Made by a program: the position numbers and the translations under genes. Positions 44,415 through 51,083 of a stretch of 64,000 nucleotides of DNA are shown here, one piece after another; positions within the stretch are counted from its first letter, which is position 1, and every line of letters starts with the position of its first letter. The notes beneath the pieces were generated by a model. That model saw only the letters and a program-made list of their open reading frames with translations. It was not told the origin of the DNA and searched no databases. The DNA is taken from assembly GCA_035439505.1 (NCBI GenBank), contig DAORKJ010000001.1:1-64000 (forward strand), in the 5' to 3' direction. This stretch comes from UBA7236 sp035439505. Its GTDB lineage: Bacteria; Bacteroidota; Bacteroidia; Chitinophagales; BACL12.

Positions 44415-45521
44415 ATGCAACAATTTTGGGTATTTGTTAGAAAGGAGTTTTATCATATTTTCCGCGACAAAAAATCGCTGCTTATCATTTTTGCATTACC
44501 GATTGCACAAATGCTGATTTTTGGTTTTGCATTAACTAATGAAATAAAAAATACGCAAATCGGTATTTTAGATAATGCCAATGACGAAGCTTCGCTTAAT
44601 CTCATCGCCCAACTGGAAGCCAGTAAATATTTTGAAATAAGCAACACATTTACCAATCCCGACGAAATTGATGCAGCATTTAAAGCCGATAAAATTAAAC
44701 TGGCTATTGTAATCCCACCTAATTTTAAATCAGAGCTCGCACACAATAATTCAGCACGTATACAATTATTGGCTGATGCCACTGACCCAAATACAGCAAC
44801 TACCTTAGAAGTATACGCCAGTGCAGTTATCCGCGATTATCAAAATACGATTAATAATAATTTCAAACTCCCCTATTCCATCTCGACAGAAATTAGGATG
44901 CTATATAATCCCCAGTTAAAAGGTGCTTATTTATTTGTACCTGGTGTTATGGGTATGATTTTATTATTGATTTCAGCAATGATGACATCTATTTCCATTG
45001 TACGAGAAAAGGAATTAAATACCATGGAAATTATTTTAGCATCGCCTTTAAAACCAATGGTGCTCATTCTTAGTAAAGCCGTGCCATATATGGTAATTTC
45101 ATTAATCAACGTTTCTACTATTTTATTAATCAGTGTAACCCTTTTAGACCTGCCTATAAACGGCAGTATCTGGTTAGTATTGGGCGTTTGTTTTTTATTT
45201 ATTACAACTGCATTGTCGCTGGGACTTATGATTAGTAATATAACAGATTCACAACAAACGGCAATGTTTATTTCGCTGATGGGTTTGATGTTACCTACAT
45301 TAATATTGAGCGGGTTTATGTTTCCGATTGAAAATATGCCGGTACCAATGCAGATATTGTCCAACATTGTCCCTACTAAGTGGTTTTTTATTATTATAAA
45401 AGATGTGATGATTAAGGGGTTAGGATTTAGTAGTGTTTGGCGTGAAATTTTAATATTAGCAGGAATGACGGCATTTTTCCTGATAATCAGTTGGAAAAAA
45501 TTTAAAATGCGATTGGCATGA
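44415..45521 (+). CDS. ABC-2 permease (YbhS-like)
   Basis: 368 residues from MQQFWVF, one base after the ATPase stop; an upstream ATG at 44382 would overlap it and lengthen the tail unnaturally. The N-terminal FVRKEFYHIFRDKKSLLIIFALP, one membrane helix, a large extracytoplasmic domain (about 45-170) and five membrane helices with VREKELNTMEIILASP between the second and third define the ABC-2 permease fold. It forms a heterodimer with the next permease. Substrates may include drugs or cations as for E. coli YbhFSR. Confidence 0.9.
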   Translation: MQQFWVFVRKEFYHIFRDKKSLLIIFALPIAQMLIFGFALTNEIKNTQIGILDNANDEASLNLIAQLEASKYFEISNTFTNPDEIDAAFKADKIKLAIVIPPNFKSELAHNNSARIQLLADATDPNTATTLEVYASAVIRDYQNTINNNFKLPYSISTEIRMLYNPQLKGAYLFVPGVMGMILLLISAMMTSISIVREKELNTMEIILASPLKPMVLILSKAVPYMVISLINVSTILLISVTLLDLPINGSIWLVLGVCFLFITTALSLGLMISNITDSQQTAMFISLMGLMLPTLILSGFMFPIENMPVPMQILSNIVPTKWFFIIIKDVMIKGLGFSSVWREILILAGMTAFFLIISWKKFKMRLA

Positions 45522-46636
45522 GGATTTTATTAGTGATATTAAGAAAAGAGTTTCAGCAGATAATGCGGAACCCATCTATATTGCGTATCATATTTATGAT
45601 GCCGGCTGTGCAGTTACTAATTCTTCCACTAGCTGCAGATTATGAAGTAAAAAATGTAAATCTTACCGTTGTAGACCAGGACCATTCTACCTACTCACAA
45701 TTATTGTTAAACAAATTAAGTGCTTCCGACTATTTTATCATCCAAGATGTAGCTGATAATTATGATGCAGCAATGGTTGATATAGAAAAAGATGTTTCGG
45801 ATATTATTTTAACCATACCGCCGCATTTTGAGCGGGATTTAATCCGGGAAGATGAAGCCAAATTATCATTGGCAGTTAATGCGGTAAACGGAGCAAAGGG
45901 AAATATCGGTGCGTCGTATGCGGCAAATATTATTAATGAATACAATCAGGAAATTCGCAAAACATGGTTTACCATGCCAGAATTTAATCCTGTCCCGATA
46001 ATCGATATCACTTATAGTAATTGGTATAACCATGGCATGAGTTATACCTTGTTTATGGTGCCGGGAATTTTAGTAATTTTATTAACCCTGGTTGGCAGTT
46101 TTTTATCAGCATTAAATATTGTACATGAAAAAGAAGTCGGTACAATTGAACAAATAAATGTTTCACCCATTAAAAAATACCAGTTTATATTAGGCAAACT
46201 GATTCCATTTTGGTTAATAGGTTTTGTTGTTTTAACCATTGGATTATTAATTGCCCGTTTTGTATACGGAATTATTCCTGCCGGCAATATGGGACTGATT
46301 TATTTATTTGCTGCAGTATTTTTATTTGCGTTATTAGGAATTGGATTATTAGTCTCCACTATCGCCGAATCACAACAACAGGCTATGTTTATCTCTTTCT
46401 TTTTTATGATGATATTTATTCTGATGGGTGGCCTCTATACATCAATTGATAGCATGCCGGAATGGGCTCAGGTAATTACATGGTTTAATCCGGTAAAATA
46501 TTTTATTGAAGTAATGCGTATGATTGTGATGAAGGATAGCAGTTTCGCCGATATTAGTCACAACTTGCTCGTAATTGGAATTATGGCTGTGGTATTTAAT
46601 ACTTGGGCGGTGTTGTTGTATCGGAAAAGAGTGTAG
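45518..46636 (+). CDS. ABC-2 permease (YbhR-like)
   Basis: 372 residues. The N-terminal VILRKEFQQIMRNPSILRIIFMMPAVQLL, the extracytoplasmic domain and the motif VHEKEVGTIEQINVSPIKK mark a paralogue of the previous permease. The start overlaps the previous stop by four bases (ATGA), so translation is coupled. It is the last gene of the TetR-TolC-HlyD-ABC operon. No terminator with a plus-strand T tract is seen before the convergent ribosomal protein genes. Confidence 0.9.
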   Translation: MRILLVILRKEFQQIMRNPSILRIIFMMPAVQLLILPLAADYEVKNVNLTVVDQDHSTYSQLLLNKLSASDYFIIQDVADNYDAAMVDIEKDVSDIILTIPPHFERDLIREDEAKLSLAVNAVNGAKGNIGASYAANIINEYNQEIRKTWFTMPEFNPVPIIDITYSNWYNHGMSYTLFMVPGILVILLTLVGSFLSALNIVHEKEVGTIEQINVSPIKKYQFILGKLIPFWLIGFVVLTIGLLIARFVYGIIPAGNMGLIYLFAAVFLFALLGIGLLVSTIAESQQQAMFISFFFMMIFILMGGLYTSIDSMPEWAQVITWFNPVKYFIEVMRMIVMKDSSFADISHNLLVIGIMAVVFNTWAVLLYRKRV

Positions 46637-46741
46637 CGCAACACCAACTATCGTATTCAAAGTAATTAATTCCCATTATTGTTGAATACTCAGTTGCAGG
46701 TATACCTATTAATTGATTATAATACATGAAATTATATGGCA

Positions 46742-46776
46742 CAAAAAAAGAGGCTATCTTTTGAAGACAGCCTCTT
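46742..46776 (-). terminator. Intrinsic terminator of rplU-rpmA
   Basis: An 11-bp stem (AAGAGGCTGTC / GATAGCCTCTT on the minus strand, one G-T pair) is followed by seven T, 21 bases after the rpmA stop. Confidence 0.88.
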
Positions 46777-46796
46777 GAAATATGTTGTATTCGGAA

Positions 46797-47063
46797 TTAA
46801 GCTTCAGCTTCTGCCGGAATTACATTTACGAATGAACGATCTTTGCGACCTTTTGTGAAAGTTACTACACCTTCAACTAATGCAAAAATGGTATGATCTT
46901 TACCCATTCCTACGTTTTTACCGGGATGGAATTCAGTGCCTCTTTGACGGATGATAATATTACCTGCAATTACAGGTTGACCACCCCAGATTTTAACACC
47001 TAAACGTTTACTGTGACTTTCACGACCGTTTTTGGAACTACCGACGCCTTTCTTATGTGCCAT
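46797..47063 (-). CDS. rpmA: 50S ribosomal protein L27
   Basis: 88 residues. The N-terminus MAHKKGVGSSKNGRESHSKRLGVK and GTEFHPGKNVGMGKDHTIFAL are L27 signatures. L27 reaches the peptidyl-transferase centre of the large subunit with its N-terminal tail. No N-terminal cleavage extension as in Firmicutes is present. It follows rplU by 11 bases in the conserved rplU-rpmA operon, and a terminator lies directly downstream. Confidence 0.98.
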   Translation of the reverse strand: MAHKKGVGSSKNGRESHSKRLGVKIWGGQPVIAGNIIIRQRGTEFHPGKNVGMGKDHTIFALVEGVVTFTKGRKDRSFVNVIPAEAEA

Positions 47064-47074
47064 GTTGTTTAGAT

Positions 47075-47383
47075 TTAATTGATTTTTTCGATTTTGATTT
47101 TTGTGAATGATTGACGGTGACCGTTTTTAACGCGGTAATTTTTACGACGTTTTTTCTTGAAGATGATAACCTTGTCACCCTTTACATGTGAAAGTATTGT
47201 AGCTGAAACACTAGCTGATGCTAAAGTTGGGCTACCAACCTGCACCTTGTCGTCTTTCGCTTTAAGGAGCACTTCCTTAAACTCAATCTTGTCCCCTTCA
47301 TTGCCTTCCTGGCGATGAACAAAAATCTCCTGGTTTTCCTCAACCTTGAATTGCTGGCCAGCTATGTTTACTATTGCGTACAT
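47075..47383 (-). CDS. rplU: 50S ribosomal protein L21
   Basis: 102 residues starting MYAIVNIAGQQFKVEENQ, with the L21 end KKRRKNYRVKNGHRQSFTKIKIEKI. It binds 23S rRNA on the large subunit. It is the first gene of the rplU-rpmA operon. The 259 bases upstream separate it from the FabH-like gene and contain the promoter region plus a 41-codon in-frame extension after the FabH-like stop (see findings). Confidence 0.98.
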   Translation of the reverse strand: MYAIVNIAGQQFKVEENQEIFVHRQEGNEGDKIEFKEVLLKAKDDKVQVGSPTLASASVSATILSHVKGDKVIIFKKKRRKNYRVKNGHRQSFTKIKIEKIN

Positions 47384-47642
47384 GACTTTTAAAATGAAGT
47401 TGCAAAGGTAATGAATACAACTAAATTAAACAAAACTATATTGAAAAATTAATATTAAACGTGCAACTAATTGATAATCAACGGATAGAAACTTAAAATT
47501 TCCTTTATACCAACACTTGGGTTAACAACCTGTCAACATTGTGGTTTACTACCGCCAGCCCTGTAAAATTAGCAATTTCGGCTGAATTTACCAACCCTGA
47601 TGTGAAATTGTGTAATGCAGAGGCACCCAAAATACACCAAGG

Positions 47643-48716
47643 TTAAATTCTGTAACAAATACTATTAATATTCATCCCGGCTCCAACGGAAGCAAACAAA
47701 ACTACATCTCCGGGATGGAGTTGGTGCTCACTTAAACGGTTTTTCAGCACCATATCAAATAAGGTCGGCACCGTTGCTACCGAACTATTCCCAAGTTTAT
47801 GGATGCTCATAGGCATTATGTTTTCAGGAATATCCTTCAGGCCGTATAATTTGAACAGCGCCTTGATTATACCCTCATCCATTTTTTCATTAGCCTGATG
47901 AATAAACACCTTTTTCACCTCCCCTATTGTTATTCCTGCTTTGTCCAGACATTCTTTCATGGCAATGGGAACATACTTCATTGCATATTCATAAACTTTT
48001 CGGCCCTTCATTTTGATGTATCGCACTCGTGGGTCCGACTGCGGGAAGTTGGATTTGCCCATATGTAAATAATAAGCTTCATCAACACAATGTGAAGCCA
48101 CGCTATAACTCAAAATGCCGGATTCGTTTTCCCCACTTTCCAAGTATTCAAGCACTGTTGCGCCCGCTCCGTCTGAAAATATCATACTGTCGCGGTCGTA
48201 CACATCTAATACACGGCTAAGTGTTTCAGTCCCTACCACCAATGCTTTTTTAGCAATTCCAGCCTTGAAAAACGCGTCTGCCTGAATAACCCCCTGAATC
48301 CAACCAGGGCAACCAAATAATATATCATAGGCAACACATGCCGGATTGCGAATGCCCAAATCATGTTTTATGCGCGAAGCCAAAGCCGGTAAAATATCTG
48401 TCTGAATGGTATGTTTCGTTACGTTACCAAAATTATGTGCCACAATAATCTGATCAAGGGTCTCCGGGTCTATACCACTTTCGGCTAAAGCAATTCGCGC
48501 TGCCTCCGCACCCAAATCCGAAGCGTTTACCTCTGTATCAGCATACCTGCGTTCCTCAATTCCTGTAATGAGTCTGAATTTTTCAGTCACCTCTTCAGGA
48601 GGCGTATCAATTTTTACACTATCCTCTCCATAAAAGTCGTGAGCAGCAAAATCGCGGTTTGTTTTCACAATTGGAGGAATAACAGCACCGGTCCCGGTGA
48701 TAATTGTACGATACAT
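47643..48716 (-). CDS. 3-oxoacyl-ACP synthase III family protein (FabH-like)
   Basis: 357 residues with the thiolase fold. The nucleophile is Cys136 in FGCPGWIQG, the histidine is in KVFIHQANEKM, and the asparagine is in KLGNSSVAT. It is longer than E. coli FabH (317), with an insertion around 28-58 (FYGEDSVKIDTPPEEV). Active enzymes condense acyl-CoA with malonyl-ACP to start fatty-acid synthesis; paralogues without an adjacent fab cluster can make special lipids. The in-cell role here cannot be fixed. It precedes rplU on the same strand. Confidence 0.9.
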   Translation of the reverse strand: MYRTIITGTGAVIPPIVKTNRDFAAHDFYGEDSVKIDTPPEEVTEKFRLITGIEERRYADTEVNASDLGAEAARIALAESGIDPETLDQIIVAHNFGNVTKHTIQTDILPALASRIKHDLGIRNPACVAYDILFGCPGWIQGVIQADAFFKAGIAKKALVVGTETLSRVLDVYDRDSMIFSDGAGATVLEYLESGENESGILSYSVASHCVDEAYYLHMGKSNFPQSDPRVRYIKMKGRKVYEYAMKYVPIAMKECLDKAGITIGEVKKVFIHQANEKMDEGIIKALFKLYGLKDIPENIMPMSIHKLGNSSVATVPTLFDMVLKNRLSEHQLHPGDVVLFASVGAGMNINSICYRI

Positions 48717-48828
48717 GATTAATAATTATAACGTAAAAGTACTGCTTAATTATGCGTACGGGTTTGCTATAGCCAAATAAAATGTCCGCATTTCCCCAAA
48801 AAGCAGTTGTTTCAATTCCCAATAAATA

Positions 48829-48859
48829 TTTGCAAATAAGGAGTATTAGATTAACTTTG
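48829..48859 (+). promoter_or_regulatory. Bacteroidota-type promoter of tRNA-Leu
   Basis: TTTG (48829-48832), a 19-base spacer and TAACTTTG (48852-48859) match the phylum promoter consensus exactly. The tRNA starts 52 bases later. Confidence 0.75.
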
Positions 48860-48910
48860 CAGCCCTGATTTGAAAGAAATCAGCTCCACCTCATCTAACA
48901 AATGAGACAC

Positions 48911-48994
48911 GCCGAAGTGGTGGAATGGTAGACACGCCGGACTCAAAATCCGGTGCCCTCAAAAAGCGTGTGGGTTCGAGTCCCACCTTCGGTA
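48911..48994 (+). tRNA. tRNA-Leu (anticodon CAA)
   Basis: An 84-nt cloverleaf with a long variable arm. The acceptor stem is GCCGAAG / CTTCGGT with a G-T first pair; the D arm is TGGTGGAATGGTAGACAC. The anticodon stem CCGGA / TCCGG encloses loop CTCAAAA, giving CAA at 34-36; the T arm is GTGGG-TTCGAGT-CCCAC. Discriminator A follows. Its 3' third is repeated twice downstream as part of the 386-bp GIY-YIG units. Confidence 0.96.
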
Positions 48995-49358
48995 CATATC
49001 CTTTTAAAAATGTATTTTGTTTATGCCTTAAAAAGCATTCAACATAATTATATCTATGTTGGGCTTACTGATAATGTTGAGCGAAGAGTAAATCAACACA
49101 ATAAGGGTTATGAGAGAACTACTAAACCTTATTTACCCTTTAAGTTAATTCTAGTTGAATCATTTGACACAAGACTTGCTGCGAGACAACGGGAAAAGCA
49201 GCTTAAGACAACTTCAGGGAAACGGCTATTGCGGAAAATTATTGAAGGAAATGAATGAAGCGTGTGGGCCTGCCTGCCGGTAATCTAATCGAAACATAAC
49301 ATTTTTACTCCGACTGATAATATGGTGCAAATTTTAAATTTATACTCCCAGTCAGGCA
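48973..49358 (+). mobile_element. tRNA-bounded GIY-YIG unit, copy 1 (386 bp)
   Basis: The unit runs from GGTTCGAG in the tRNA T arm to the same point in the next copy. It holds the tRNA 3' end, a 15-base spacer, a GIY-YIG nuclease gene, an 11-base copy of tRNA sequence (AAGCGTGTGGG, whose first A is the last base of the stop codon) and most of a 92-bp element with inverted ends. The whole unit is repeated once more, with only one base changed (A at 49344, T at 49730). Confidence 0.75.
49010..49258 (+). CDS. GIY-YIG nuclease, copy 1
   Basis: 82 residues starting MYFVYALKS. The GIY-YIG core is present as YVY (3-5 region, FVYALKS) and YIYVGLT, followed by the conserved Arg in VERRVNQHNKG and the late Glu in ARQREKQLK. 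It is the minimal size of the small single-domain family often listed as UvrC-like or YhbQ-like nucleases; there is no DNA-binding extension. The ATG lies 16 bases after the tRNA-Leu. The stop codon shares its last base with a repeat of tRNA sequence. A role in cutting at tRNA 3' ends and moving the unit is inferred from location alone. Confidence 0.88.
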   Translation: MYFVYALKSIQHNYIYVGLTDNVERRVNQHNKGYERTTKPYLPFKLILVESFDTRLAARQREKQLKTTSGKRLLRKIIEGNE

Positions 49359-49360
49359 GG
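49269..49360 (+). repeat. 92-bp element with CCTGCCTG inverted ends inside a tRNA 3' copy (1)
   Basis: The segment starts CCTGCCTGCCGG and ends CCAGTCAGGCAGG, giving perfect 8-bp inverted ends (CCTGCCTG / CAGGCAGG). Upstream lies AAGCGTGTGGG and downstream TTCGAGTCCCACC, so removing the 92 bases restores the exact 3' third of tRNA-Leu. It has no coding capacity and resembles REP or MITE-like palindromes. Confidence 0.7.
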
Positions 49361-49744
49361 TTCGAGTCCCACCTTCGGTACATATCCTTTTAAAAATGTA
49401 TTTTGTTTATGCCTTAAAAAGCATTCAACATAATTATATCTATGTTGGGCTTACTGATAATGTTGAGCGAAGAGTAAATCAACACAATAAGGGTTATGAG
49501 AGAACTACTAAACCTTATTTACCCTTTAAGTTAATTCTAGTTGAATCATTTGACACAAGACTTGCTGCGAGACAACGGGAAAAGCAGCTTAAGACAACTT
49601 CAGGGAAACGGCTATTGCGGAAAATTATTGAAGGAAATGAATGAAGCGTGTGGGCCTGCCTGCCGGTAATCTAATCGAAACATAACATTTTTACTCCGAC
49701 TGATAATATGGTGCAAATTTTAAATTTATTCTCCCAGTCAGGCA
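49359..49744 (+). mobile_element. tRNA-bounded GIY-YIG unit, copy 2 (386 bp)
   Basis: Second tandem copy. The 24-base tRNA 3' repeat recurs at 49359-49382, and a final lone copy follows at 49745-49768. Only the first tRNA copy belongs to a complete tRNA; the later ones lack everything upstream of the T arm. Confidence 0.75.
49396..49644 (+). CDS. GIY-YIG nuclease, copy 2
   Basis: 82 residues, identical in protein and nucleotide sequence to the copy 386 bases upstream. Core motifs YIYVGLT, the Arg in VERRVNQ and the Glu in REKQLK are intact, so both copies should be active if expressed. With no promoter evident between them, this copy probably depends on read-through from the tRNA promoter or on an unseen weak promoter. 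Identity over the whole unit shows very recent duplication or ongoing gene conversion. Confidence 0.88.
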   Translation: MYFVYALKSIQHNYIYVGLTDNVERRVNQHNKGYERTTKPYLPFKLILVESFDTRLAARQREKQLKTTSGKRLLRKIIEGNE

Positions 49745-49746
49745 GG
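49655..49746 (+). repeat. 92-bp element with CCTGCCTG inverted ends inside a tRNA 3' copy (2)
   Basis: Second copy of the 92-bp element, differing from the first at one base (T at 49730). Again it sits exactly between the T-stem copy GTGGG and the T-loop copy TTCGAG. Confidence 0.7.
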
Positions 49747-49768
49747 TTCGAGTCCCACCTTCGGTACA
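49745..49768 (+). repeat. Third, terminal copy of the tRNA-Leu 3' end
   Basis: 24 bases from GGTTCGAG to GGTACA identical to the tRNA 3' end (48973-48996). It is followed not by a nuclease unit but by a different repeat family beginning GGATTGTTTG. It marks the distal boundary of the element, like an attachment-site remnant. Confidence 0.8.
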
Positions 49769-50050
49769 GGATTGTTTGATTGAACAAGATTTTTTGATTG
49801 AACAAGATTGATTGGGTTAACTATTTTTATAAAATAGAAGTCTTCATTACCTGATTTGATTATTGAGCAAGATTTTTTGATTGAGCAAAATTTATGGGGA
49901 ACCTGCGGTTCGGAATTGTTTAATTAAACAAGATTTGTTGATTGAACAAGATTGATTGAATTATCTATTTTTATAAAATAGAAGTATTCGGCACCTGATT
50001 GGATTATGAACAAGATTTATTGATTGAGCAAAATTTATTTGCAACCTGCG
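49769..50050. repeat. Pair of imperfect ~140-bp repeats rich in gattgaacaag
   Basis: Unit 1 (49769-49911) and unit 2 (49912-50050) share GGA(A)TTGTTT at the start, several GATTGAACAAGATT motifs, the hairpin CTATTTT-TAT-AAAATAG in the middle, TTGATTGAGCAAAATTTAT and a final AACCTGCG. They are non-coding. The second unit runs into the truncated toxin gene, whose frame stops inside it. Confidence 0.7.
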
Positions 50051-50169
50051 TGACTTGGGTTGTTTTCAAGGCTATAAATAGCTTTTTTTATTTTAGAATA
50101 AAACGGCTCATCGATTTTTTCAAGAGTTTTAATGGCTTGCTTGCTAATAGTGATGTAGTAGGCCTTTAC
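50035..50169 (-). pseudogene. Remnant of a RelE/ParE-family toxin gene
   Basis: Minus-strand frame VKAYYITISKQAIKTLEKI, then DEPFYSKIKKAIYSLENN and PSHAGCK before a stop at 50035. This matches the first half of RelE-type toxins, which normally continue past AGCKKL to about 85-95 residues. The frame has no ATG, GTG or TTG in the expected place next to the antitoxin stop (the codon is GTA). The 3' half is replaced by the gattgaacaag repeat. I infer a dead toxin disrupted by the repeat. It immediately follows its antitoxin gene. Confidence 0.65.
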
Positions 50170-50372
50170 TTCTTTTTACGGTTCTTTTCGATTTTTTTAA
50201 ACGCTTCGTCAATTGGATATGAAGGTGATAACGATTCCTTTACTGAATCATATTGGTTTATATCCTCCAACTCCTCCATAATCGCATTAAAGTCTTTTAT
50301 TGTAAGCACTACAGATATTTTATTGCCGTTTTTATCTGTTATAAATTGTGGATTAATAATTTGCATTTTCAA
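50166..50372 (-). CDS. RelB/Phd-like antitoxin
   Basis: 68 residues, with a possible start two codons later at 50366. The opening IINPQFITDKNGNKISVVLTIKDFNAIMEELEDI, by pattern, is typical of Bacteroidota antitoxins of the Phd/YefM-RelB kind: an N-terminal DNA-binding strand-helix and a C-terminal helix rich in Lys and Glu for toxin wrapping. The partner toxin gene is present only as a fragment directly downstream, so this is an orphan antitoxin that may still act on toxins made elsewhere (inference). Confidence 0.75.
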   Translation of the reverse strand: MKMQIINPQFITDKNGNKISVVLTIKDFNAIMEELEDINQYDSVKESLSPSYPIDEAFKKIEKNRKKK

Positions 50373-50556
50373 TTATATAATGTAATTATTCTATCGGTAA
50401 AGATTAAAATTTCATTCACTTCAAACTGAATATCTATACCTTCATATCAAAATTTCTTGATCCGTTTACCAATATTACTAAAAAGTCAATTACAGATAAA
50501 AAAATTAATGCAAAACTCCCTAAGGAAAAAGGCCGACACACTTTTATCAAGTCACC

Positions 50557-51078
50557 TCATTCCACGCCCCCATCAACCTGTTCAAGCAAACGCAGCAGAT
50601 ATTTGCGTTTGAAATAGTAGGTTTTTATGGATAACATAATATCCGGGTTTAAAGAATTAATATCGAAATTTTGCAAGGTGGGTAAAATGTCCTGATACAA
50701 ACTTTCTTCCAGTTGTGTAATTTCATTTTTAATTGCTGCAGATGCATCCTTATCACCTTCCATTTGCACTTCCATCAACTTTTCGTTGATGTCCATCATT
50801 TCCATCAAAAAATCCTGTGGTAATATAAATTTTTCTTCTTCCTGTAAAAACCCGGCTTCCATTAATATATATCGCATGCGTTTATCCATATCGGTTAAAA
50901 CGGCATAGGCTTTATTCACCTGGGTAGATAACGCTAAAATTTCAGCTTGTTTCTCCGGAGATGTATTACTGTAAAAATCAGGATGATATTGTTTGCTTAA
51001 TACGAAGTATTGCTTTTTAATGCTGGCGATGTCCGGTAAAAAACTGACCGGTATTTGATATAATTCAAAATAATACAT
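50557..51078 (-). CDS. hscB: Fe-S cluster assembly co-chaperone HscB
   Basis: 173 residues. The N-terminal J domain (about 3-72) has the HPD motif at 32-34 (YHPDF), and a C-terminal three-helix domain (about 85-170, FLMEMMDINEKLMEVQ) is the HscB type that binds the IscU scaffold. HscB delivers IscU to HscA and stimulates its ATPase. The zinc-binding cysteines of some homologues are absent. No hscA, iscU or iscS lies in the window; dnaK at 61-63 kb could serve as the Hsp70 partner. It follows the next gene by five bases. Confidence 0.88.
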   Translation of the reverse strand: MYYFELYQIPVSFLPDIASIKKQYFVLSKQYHPDFYSNTSPEKQAEILALSTQVNKAYAVLTDMDKRMRYILMEAGFLQEEEKFILPQDFLMEMMDINEKLMEVQMEGDKDASAAIKNEITQLEESLYQDILPTLQNFDINSLNPDIMLSIKTYYFKRKYLLRLLEQVDGGVE

Positions 51079-51083
51079 GGTAT

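Noticed and set aside
48953..49258. Longer version of nuclease copy 1 starting inside tRNA-Leu
   Set aside because: The added residues come from tRNA sequence; the second copy has no such extension, and the ATG at 49010 is shared by both.
48973..49768. CRISPR-like array (three spaced direct repeats of 24 bases)
   Set aside because: The spacing is 386 bases with identical contents that encode a protein, the repeat is a tRNA end, and no cas genes are present.
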